Source: Agrocybe praecox (taxonomy: Eukaryota; Basidiomycota; Agaricomycetes; Agaricales; Agrocybaceae). From it: a DNA stretch of 15,971 nucleotides. The position numbers were made by a program, and so were the translations under genes. The first letter of the stretch is position 1, and every line of letters starts with the position of its first letter. A model generated the notes under the pieces. That model ran no database searches, was not told where the DNA came from, and worked only from the letters and a program-made list of their open reading frames with translations. Positions 8,891 to 15,480 of this stretch are shown here, one piece after another. The stretch is taken from NCBI GenBank assembly GCA_964017145.1, contig CAXHKQ010000260.1, positions 1-15,971 of the forward strand, read 5' to 3'.

Positions 8891-9160
8891 AACGGTTCTA
8901 CAAACATAAAACTGGGATTCACTTCATAAGCAGGAGCTGTTGGGAAAGTTCTGACGTTCAATTTCAACATGTTTCGAGATCCCTAGTTCGTCGCAATAAC
9001 CGTGGTGTGTGAGGATGGACACTTACATCTCAGAGACTTTTCCAGTAATCGCGCTTTGAATGTCGTTGAAGAATTCCAGTTCTAAGATTGCAGAACTGGT
9101 ACTGAGAGTGAGTACTCTATGTGCCATACACTTTGCGCAGAAACCACTCGCAATTGAAAT
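8891..9160. other. AT-rich spacer with paired hairpins
   Basis: Non-coding except for the inverted repeats at 9076-9115. No other feature seen. Confidence 0.5.
9076..9099. repeat. inverted repeat, 8-bp arms
   Basis: CCAGTTCT (9076-9083) and AGAACTGG (9092-9099) flank an 8-base loop. Immediately to the right, GTACT and AGTAC form a second, weaker stem. No known RNA structure is recognised. Confidence 0.65.
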
Positions 9161-9640
9161 TTAATTCACAAACGACGACGACGGCGACTACGTGTCCGAA
9201 TTGCGATCCGTGTGAACAGTTTGAAACTAATATCAACGCTGGCCTGCTGGTCTGCGCACACAATATCTGGGCGCAAAGTGTTAACTAATGACATATTTGA
9301 CGATGATGAAATATATTCTGCATTGTGTATGTACATACTATTTGTGGTATGTGCGCGGATGCTGGTTCCCGGGATGGCCGGAGCTGGCGGGAGCTGATTG
9401 GAATTCCAGAGTGCGCCAGCGCCAGAGAGGTGCAATTGTGCAATGTGTGGACGTGTGCGAATAATCGCGTCATTTGCGTCACCGATGCGAGCGGGGTTTC
9501 AACTTGCACACATACCAAACTACGGACGTAATGAATGCGATACGTATGGTTGGGGTATGGTACGTATGGTTGGGCTATGGAATTGAAACATTAGACTGGA
9601 GCGCGGACAGCGAAATTGTTTACGAAAAATCATTCTTATA
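9161..9640. other. CpG-rich block with ACG run and 20-bp duplication
   Basis: Starts with ACGACGACGACG (9172-9183) and ends with the tandem 20-mer at 9541-9580. Overlapping frames of 61-89 codons on both strands are not convincing genes. Confidence 0.5.
9541..9580. repeat. 20-bp tandem duplication
   Basis: Two adjacent 20-base units that differ at one position (GGGGTATGG against GGGCTATGG), each containing TACGTATGGTTGGG. This is a recent, head-to-tail local duplication. The G-tracts (GG-TT-GGGG, GG, GG-TT-GGG) could support a two-tier G-quadruplex on the plus strand. Confidence 0.85.
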
Positions 9641-9644
9641 TATT

Positions 9645-9672
9645 CTATCTATCTATCTATCTATCTATCTAT
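9645..9672. repeat. (CTAT)7 microsatellite
   Basis: Seven uninterrupted CTAT units (the GATA class on the minus strand). It is likely polymorphic in length. Confidence 0.95.
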
Positions 9673-9806
9673 CCTTGCTGTTAAACAGCTATTCGATGAT
9701 CCGAATTTTCGTACACGAAAGAAAGAGACAGAGTTAGAGCTAACAAGTAACAAGCTACGTACGAGGTGTGAGCTTGTACGAGAGGAGCGAGACAAAACAT
9801 GCCTAT

Positions 9807-10080
9807 AACCTCGTGACAGAGCTTGTTATATATGTTAACACCTCGTAACATAGCTTGTGAGTTCTTTTAACACCTCGTTTCTGGCTTTGAGACATTGTAA
9901 AACCTCAAAGACGCCGCAAGACTCGTAACTAGCTCACTAAGCCTTGTAAAACCTTGTTAGACCTTTTAATACCTCGTAAGAACGTTTAAGACATTTTAAC
10001 TAGCAAGTTAGCTTGTTAACATCTTGTAACAAACTTTTAGTCCTATTACCACCTCTTGGCTAGCTTATTAGCTCGGTAAA
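9807..10080. repeat. degenerate 10-bp tandem array B
   Basis: From about 9941 to 10080 the sequence can be written as consecutive 10-base units near the consensus ACCTTGTTAA, for example units at 9941, 9951, 9961 and 9971. Back to about 9807 the same unit continues with occasional 12-base steps, giving repeated CCTCGTAAC and GCTTGT words. A fuzzier prefix with AAGTAACAAGCTA extends to about 9740. The consensus differs from array A (3491-3620), but the period is the same. No coding frame crosses it. It is likely an old minisatellite; helical-repeat periodicity could affect DNA bending. Confidence 0.7.
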
Positions 10081-10123
10081 ATATTATATTCATACACAAA
10101 AATCGCGTTTCTTGCCCACTGTA

Positions 10124-10140
10124 GAGTTAACAATTAACTC
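10124..10140. repeat. inverted repeat GAGTTAA/TTAACTC
   Basis: Two perfect 7-bp arms around CAA. It sits just after the end of decamer array B. Confidence 0.6.
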
Positions 10141-10193
10141 CTAATCACCCTAACACACAGCAATCTACTTGCGGTTTGCAGTCATCGTCATCG

Positions 10194-10201
10194 TGACGTC
10201 A
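10194..10201. promoter_or_regulatory. CRE-like palindrome TGACGTCA
   Basis: An exact copy of the 8-bp palindrome bound by CREB/ATF-type bZIP factors in animals. It lies in a CpG-rich block and so is a plausible regulatory site, but an 8-mer in 16 kb can occur by chance and no target gene is visible. Confidence 0.35.
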
Positions 10202-10574
10202 CACAATCGCCATATCGCACATTGCCATAAAATCGCCGATTAATCGATGTTCGACTGGCTCGCGCAAATCTCAAGTATGTGTATGTGTGCCCACGATGAG
10301 CGCACAGTCAATCGAATCGATTCGCTCACACGAATAACGCACGAAATGTGCCGGATCTCCGCGCAGCGCGCACGCATATCACTTTCACGCGCCTCTTGCG
10401 CGCGCACACACCCATCTTTCTATTGTGTGCGTGATCTACCTTCGACTGTGGGAGCCACGCACGCACACACTCGTACTCGCTAGAGCATGCCATCGGCTCG
10501 TGATGATATTAATTGCGACGCAATTGCGAGCTGTCGACTGTCAACTTGACTCAACTGGCGCCTTCGCGCGAAAA

Positions 10575-10598
10575 ACATATGTGTGTGTGTGCGTGTGT
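10575..10598. repeat. alternating purine-pyrimidine (TG) tract
   Basis: Twenty-four bases of perfect purine-pyrimidine alternation, mostly TG with one CG step. This is a Z-DNA-prone microsatellite located 26 bp before the 193-bp tandem array. Confidence 0.75.
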
Positions 10599-10624
10599 TT
10601 TCATTCGCTCTGGTCAGAGATACA

Positions 10625-11288
10625 GAGCGCCATAATCGCGGACCCAACTGATTACAGATTACGGTGCGCTCTCGGTCTCCAGATGGTTGAAATAAACACA
10701 CATAATATGCCACCCTAAAACACACAGTTACGTCTCTTAATGGCTGGAAAATATTGCACAGGCGCAGAGCAATCATTCAGAAATTGTTTGTTGTTCACAA
10801 TGTTGAATGGCGTTCAAGAGCGCCATAATCGCGGACCCAACTGAAGGTTGAAATAAACACACTATATGTATGCCACCCTAACACACAAATGTACGTCTCT
10901 GAATGACATTTTGGTTATTGCGCATTCGCAGAACAATCATTCACAAAGTAAACACTTTGTGAATGATTCGCGTTTTAGAGCACCATAATGGCGGATCCAA
11001 CTGAATCAAGATTCCGGAGCTCTCTTGGTCTCCAGATGGTTGATATAAACAAAATATGTGCCACCCTGAAACACAAATGTACGTCTATGAATGAATAAAC
11101 AATATTGCGCAGGCGCTGAACATTCATTCGCTAATTTTTTGTTGTTCTCAATTATCGAATCGCGTTCAATCTCGGACTCAACTGATTACAGATTACGGTG
11201 CGCTCTCGGTCTCCAGATGGTTGGTCTGAATGAAATATTGCGTTGAACAATCAAATTGTTTGTTGTTCACAATGTCCAATCGCGTTCA
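10625..11288 (+). repeat. tandem array, 4 monomers, unit about 193 bp
   Basis: Four head-to-tail monomers: A 10625-10817 (193 bp), B 10818-10977 (160 bp), C 10978-11169 (192 bp) and D 11170-11288 (119 bp). Ordered landmarks are GAGCGCCATAATCGCGG, CCAACTGA, CGGTCTCCAGATGGTTG, ATAAACA, GCCACCCT, TACGTCT, ATATTGCGCAGGCGC, TTTGTTGTTC and CGCGTTCA. B lacks about 33 bp in its first third; D lacks the 5' landmark and about 80 bp in the middle. The unit length is in the range of nucleosome plus linker and of satellite monomers, but the array is very short. It could be a local expansion of a transposon fragment. No gene is encoded; the 97- and 98-codon frames crossing monomer A are accidental. Confidence 0.9.
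10935..10968. repeat. perfect hairpin, 15-bp arms, in monomer B
   Basis: AATCATTCACAAAGT (10935-10949) and its exact reverse complement (10954-10968) flank the 4-base loop AAAC. Monomer A has only the left arm's start (AATCATTCA) at the matching place, followed by a different sequence, so the right arm arose in B alone, probably by an inverted duplication or template-switch event. Confidence 0.9.
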
Positions 11289-11640
11289 CGATGACCCATT
11301 TCACAACATTCTAGCCAGGTGTTCATCCACTACGTCTTATGGTAGCCTCTAGATGATTTAGAAAAATCGCATAATCAAACATACCCGCCCGTACGCACAC
11401 ACTCAATCACCGGTGGCGCACGCGCCAATTTCGCACGCACGCACGCATCTCGCGCGGAATGAAACACTCTGCGCTGCTGCTGTTCAACTCCTCATCACTC
11501 ACTCACTTCATTCGACCATGTCATAGTAGTATACTTTGCATATATGACATATCGAAGCGAGAGTAACAGCGGCGAGGCGCTCGTACACATATATAATGCA
11601 AAGGTCGCTGCTCGTCATCGTCGTCGGCGAAACGAAGGCC

Positions 11641-11662
11641 AACACACAAACACACACACACA
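11641..11662. repeat. interrupted (CA)n microsatellite
   Basis: CA repeats with AAC interruptions, in opposite orientation to the TG run at 11811-11835, about 150 bp away. Confidence 0.8.
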
Positions 11663-11810
11663 TTGCCGTGTCTGAGTGTGAGTGGTGTATGTGCGCGTAA
11701 CAGAAACACAAACGCACTGGGCGCTTGGCGCGATAAGATTGAATAAATAAGAGCACGTCGAGGCGTGCGCTTCTATTTTTAAGAATTCGAAATCATTGTT
11801 CCAACCTTGA

Positions 11811-11835
11811 GTGTGTGTGCGTGTGAGAGTGTGTG
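11811..11835. repeat. interrupted (TG)n microsatellite
   Basis: TG repeats with CG and AG interruptions. It is complementary to the CA run at 11641-11662. Confidence 0.75.
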
Positions 11836-12378
11836 ACAGAGACGTTTGCCGCGGCAACAGTTTCGCGCGTGCGAAAATCGCTGATTGAAGAATCGATCGC
11901 AGCATCGGTATGGCAAATCCCGGCAGAAAATTCAAATTACGTGCAAATACTCGCGGTCGGCTTTTAGAGATGCGCATTTGTGTTTTGCGGCGAAGCTTTC
12001 TCGTTGAATGTGAATTCTACTGGTTGTGGAATCGAGTTACGTGTTTGGAGCCCTGACCTCGGGGCGAGCACACATCCGGTGACACACGAAGCGCTCTCTA
12101 AACTCACTCAGATCAGTCAGTATATAATTTGTTAATGGAAATACCTATCGTATCTTCGCATCTTCTTTCCATGATTAATTTCATCGAAACGACTTATTTC
12201 ACTGTATTGATATACATCTACACTTGTCGAGTCAATAGATTCTATCCCCGACTTCACAACCAAACTATCTACATTTTGCACAGTCCAACAGTTAGAAAGC
12301 TCCGTCCTGCGATATCTGCGATTTTGCTGCACTGCATTTTCGTTCACTGCATTCGTCGAATAGATGCACACGATCCAA

Positions 12379-12402
12379 TGCACGCGGGTTTCCTCGCGTG
12401 CA
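12379..12402. repeat. GC-rich inverted repeat, 8-bp arms
   Basis: TGCACGCG and CGCGTGCA flank an 8-base loop. It is a strong small stem; no T-run or RNA family context was seen. Confidence 0.7.
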
Positions 12403-12840
12403 CCGACGAACACGCATGACGATTTCGTTTTTCGCGTGTTCGAGCAGCATATACAACATACTACATACAATTTTTTGCTGAGGGCCGCACTTTCGCGCAG
12501 CCGAGCTAGCTAGTCGAGCCGCCGAGCGCCGATAGACGCACATCGAACGAACATGACATGGCACACATCGCTTTTAGCGTCAACATATAAATATGCTACA
12601 CTTATTAGCTGCAGCAGCCAGCAGCATCATCGTGCATCGGTCGCGCAACGGCGAGCTTTGCGCACACCGTCGAGAGACGTCGCGTCTCCTCCTCCACATG
12701 CTGCGCGCGTCTTCTTCGGCTCTCTCCTCGCGTGTGCGTGCTCTCTACACTCACACGCACGCACACACAGGTATTCGCAATGGCAGGTATCGCGCACACT
12801 CGCAGATGATATGTGTGAGATGGTTCTTTGTGCGCCAACA

Positions 12841-12852
12841 TATATATATATA
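12841..12852. repeat. (TA)6 microsatellite
   Basis: Six TA units inside a slightly longer ATATAT-rich stretch. Confidence 0.85.
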
Positions 12853-12960
12853 ATACGTCGTGTGTACTATGCTTTGCGTGTTTGGTGATTCTTTGGCGAA
12901 GAAAACATGATCGGTGTCGTGTATTTCGAGATAGCAATGGGCAAACACGAGCGCGAACAT

Positions 12961-13240
12961 TAGTTCACGAAAGTTGATTCTAATCGACTACTAGCGGTGT
13001 ATACATTTTTGAGAATATTAACATTCCGATTTGAATAGCATAAGACGGCGAGAGCATTGTAGGACAATTGGAGTTTAACTACCGAACAGATAGCGGCTTT
13101 AGATTCAGTTCCCTTTAAATTGATTTAAACATATTTTCGGACATTGAACATCAACAAAAACAGTAAGCGAAACATCATGTCTATAACAGTTATCATTTAC
13201 AATGTTGAGCATACCAACACGTAAATTACTCATATCGAAC
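12961..13240. other. AT-rich non-coding spacer
   Basis: No frame, RNA or repeat seen in this stretch. Confidence 0.6.
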
Positions 13241-13960
13241 CGATCGCACGTTTTATCACCTCTATCAACTGCCTCATTGATCTTTGGAATGCGTCTTCTC
13301 GCCTTCTCATGTTCTCTCCCGCTCTGTCAGTTCAGTTTCATCAATGAACCAACTGAACTCCCGTAAGCACGTACGCAAACATAAAACACTCACTCACTCC
13401 TTCGCTCGACATGACGATCGTTTCGTGCGTCGATCAACGCGCGCAGCGATCGTGAACATGTTTTCAGGTGCACACCGCACAGCGCATACCGCAGCCACAC
13501 ACACATTCACGTGTTTGTTTGTGTATACTTTCAAACACACACACACGGACGGTCGGATACAGACGCACCTTTGTCTTTTTGCGATCACCGCATCGCTCAC
13601 CGCATACACTCATCGCGCATACAACATACAACATAACATAACATGCAGTAGTTTAGGATCGTTCACAGCAGCATCAGCATCAGCAGCAGCAGTAGCAACA
13701 ACGCGCTCACGATATATGTGATCATGCGAGATGACTGAATGCATTTGGGCCCTGAGTGGCGCTCTTGTTTTGAGCAGACCGTCTCTTTTGTGTGTGTGTG
13801 CGCGTCTCGGTTCTATTGGTTATGGTGGTCGTTGCTTGCTGGCTTGGTGGATTGCTGGCCGTCGGCGGGACAGTTTGCATGCGGTTCCGCGCCCGAGATT
13901 GCTGCACAGCGGCTCGCAACGCAACAACGCCCTGGGTCTCTAGCTCGAGTGTAGAATACT
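13241..13960. other. CpG-rich block with CA, ACATA, CAG and TG repeats
   Basis: Contains a CA run near 13535-13546, short CATAA/ACATA units (13618-13644), a CAG/CAT run (13666-13693) and a TG run near 13789-13802. A 145-codon plus-strand frame (13284-13721) is rich in T, H, A and S from these repeats and has no recognisable domain. Confidence 0.5.
13666..13693. repeat. CAG/CAT trinucleotide repeat
   Basis: CAG units interrupted by CAT triplets, similar to the run at 6318-6337. Confidence 0.8.
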
Positions 13961-14040
13961 ACCCAAATTAGTTAACTTAAACCATCGAAAAAACGATTGA
14001 GACCACGTTTGAGAGGAAAACATTGGCTTAGAAAAATGTT

Positions 14041-14312
14041 TAAATACTCAAAAGAACGAGAATTCAATTGTCTACAAATCCCCGTTATTCGAAAAATATG
14101 TAACAAATTGCTTGCATGCTAACTCGTTCGATGTTTTCTCCATATAAAAACGGAGAGGGTTTGCTTAGGACGTGGTCATCCGAAGATACGTCTTTTCTCA
14201 CGCGATTTTTGTGTATATGATAGAATTATGTTCATTCAACAAGGCTGCATAATTGAAATGTTCATATTATTGAAGATTCGTGCATGGGTTGAGTCAACTA
14301 ATTGGGGTAGTA
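14041..14312 (+). repeat. dispersed repeat, copy 2
   Basis: Aligns with 2694-2882 in the same orientation, 11.3 kb away. The left block (14041-14090) and the middle-to-right block (14207-14312) match copy 1. Between them lie about 118 bp with no counterpart there. The unmatched part contains CTCC...GGAG (small inverted repeat near 14140-14157). In copy 1 an extra 45 bp sit before the right-hand match. Shared landmarks include AATTGTCTACA, ATGATAGAAT, ATTCAAC, TGCATGG and GTCAACT. An old transposon or SINE-like relic is the simplest explanation; the family is unknown. Confidence 0.7.
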
Positions 14313-14530
14313 GTATGCATTATGTGTGCTGCGTTCGAGTGTTTCACAACACGCCGCTCGCGATATTATATGCATATCGGATTCCCAAGCGCGAACGATG
14401 TGCGAGCAGCGCACGCCAATGATGACGACGCCGATGACTGATGATGACGATGATGATGGTGGCGGTTGCGGGCGGCCGCGGCGGCGGCGGCGTCTTGTGA
14501 GACCCAAATGAATCTATGTGTGTTTGTACG
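14313..14530. other. GC-rich block with GAT and GCG repeats
   Basis: A GATGACGATGATGATGG run (about 14439-14458) runs into GCGGCCGCGGCGGCGGCGGCG (about 14472-14493). The GATGAC-type run would code D-rich or S-rich peptides in the small frames found here, and these are not convincing genes. Confidence 0.55.
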
Positions 14531-15040
14531 TCGGTGAATGAGGGTATGGAGCGCGAAATCTAATACAAACGCTAACTCATCGATGTTGGCAAAAGTTTGT
14601 AGAGTTGCAGTGCGGGAACATATACTGATTATCTACATACATTTTATGATTATTGGAACAGGGGCTCTAGGGAAATTCGCAATTCAGTACATAACATTAA
14701 CGAATTCCAGATTAATGATTCAGGGCTCTACTTATGTGCACTTTCTATGCTCTGGTTGTCTATTTAATCAGTACTCACCTAGTTGTGGTTGTGTTTTTTC
14801 TCATGAATGACTGATGTCAATTTCGCAGTTATTAGATTACTCGCAATTCACATTATTCATAAGAATGATTACATAATCGCTGGTAATGAACATGTGAAAT
14901 TCATTTGAATTTCACAAACCACAGCAATTCTTTTCAACCAAACCTCTTCATCGCAATTAACACAAAGGCCAGTGGATTATGCCAACGGAAAATCCCTAGT
15001 CCCATTCGAATTTCGCGAAATTATGTAACCTGTATTTGGC
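14531..15040. other. AT-rich non-coding spacer with a palindrome
   Basis: Apart from the inverted repeat at 14894-14915 and a minus-strand splice-donor-like AG|GTGAGTAC just below 14779, I see nothing. The two small plus-strand frames (14538-14810, 14905-15165) have no recognisable domain. Confidence 0.5.
14894..14915. repeat. near-perfect palindrome, 10-bp arms
   Basis: GTGAAATTCA and TGAATTTCAC flank two bases (TT). The short spacer suits a site for a dimeric DNA-binding protein or a cruciform; no known factor is identified. Confidence 0.75.
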
Positions 15041-15138
15041 CCTCGGTTCATCGTGCACAAAAGCTTGGCGGCCGATTACGCGGCGTCCTTTTTGGGCAAC
15101 GTGTGCGCGTCGTCGTGTGTCAAATCGTCGTCGCCGGC

Positions 15139-15153
15139 GCTGCTGCTGCTGCT
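15139..15153. repeat. (GCT)5 microsatellite
   Basis: Five GCT units, of the CTG/CAG class. Confidence 0.9.
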
Positions 15154-15294
15154 CCTCAACCATAGTACTTACGGTCAAAGCTCACGTTTTATGACGCAAT
15201 TTCGGTATTAGATTGGTTTCTCTCCGCGCTCGCAAAGCAGCAAAGACGTATGGTGGTCGTTGTTTGGTTGTGTGCTGGTGGTGTGGTTACGGTT

Positions 15295-15315
15295 ACGACG
15301 ACGACGACGACGACG
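15295..15315. repeat. (ACG)7 microsatellite
   Basis: Seven uninterrupted ACG units; tied with 3682-3702 as the longest of the ACG/CGT class in the window. Confidence 0.95.
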
Positions 15316-15480
15316 GTGCGCCGTTTTGTTTGATATATTCAAAACTGAATTATACATTACACACAAACCGATGGTATACTGTACTATACAACAACGCATA
15401 CGCGAAGCGCAGGTACAGGCGAGAGGGCTCGCTCGGTCAATGCAGGTGGTGGTAGTGGTGGATGATGGAGGAGGAGGAGT

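Larger units (their letters stand above)
10141..10624. other. CpG-rich block with CRE-like site, CA and TG runs
   Basis: Contains TGACGTCA, alternating CG/CA patches around 10380-10410 and 10455-10470, and the alternating purine-pyrimidine tract at 10575-10598. It directly precedes the 193-bp tandem array. A 78-codon and a 97-codon frame cross it without recognisable domains. Confidence 0.5.
11289..12128. other. CpG-rich block with CA and TG inverted runs
   Basis: Contains CGCACG/CACACA patches (11390-11450), a short CTG run near 11475, a CA microsatellite (11641-11662) and a TG microsatellite (11811-11835). Minus-strand frames of 62-120 codons cross it because of the repeats. The end (AGATCAGTCAGTATATAA, 12110-12127) has an initiator-like CAGTCAG next to a TATA-like stretch, but the TATA lies downstream of it, so I do not call a promoter. 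Confidence 0.5.
12129..12960. other. AT-rich then CpG-rich non-coding block
   Basis: The first 160 bp are AT-rich. The rest is CpG-rich with an 8-bp GC hairpin (12379-12402), a CTAGCTAG palindrome near 12505, CA repeats near 12748-12768 and (TA)6 at 12841-12852. Several overlapping frames of 69-112 codons lie on both strands and share no domain with known proteins. Confidence 0.5.
15041..15480. other. CpG-rich block with CTG, ACG and GGT/GGA repeats
   Basis: Contains (GCT)5, (ACG)7, a GGTGGTGG-type run near 15251-15285 and GGTGGT/GGAGGAGG runs near 15445-15478. Frames on both strands (60-145 codons) are repeat-driven: their arginine, aspartate, proline or serine runs come from the microsatellites. 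Confidence 0.55.

Noticed and set aside
8457..8909. 150-codon cysteine-rich frame, plus strand
   Set aside because: The cysteines come from CTG and TG repeats read in one frame; their spacing fits no known domain, and minus-strand frames cover the same bases.
9645..9672. CTAT run as a sex-chromosome (GATA/Bkm-type) marker
   Set aside because: Seven units are an ordinary microsatellite; nothing else links the window to a sex chromosome.
10625..11288. CRISPR-like array
   Set aside because: Units are about 193 bp and homologous along their whole length, with no short repeat and unique-spacer structure. The composition is also eukaryotic.
12110..12127. Initiator-like CAGTCAG beside TATATAA
   Set aside because: The order is wrong for a TATA promoter (TATA downstream of the initiator-like site) and no transcript is visible.
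13284..13721. 145-codon frame, plus strand
   Set aside because: T-, H- and A-rich translation of CA and CAG repeats.
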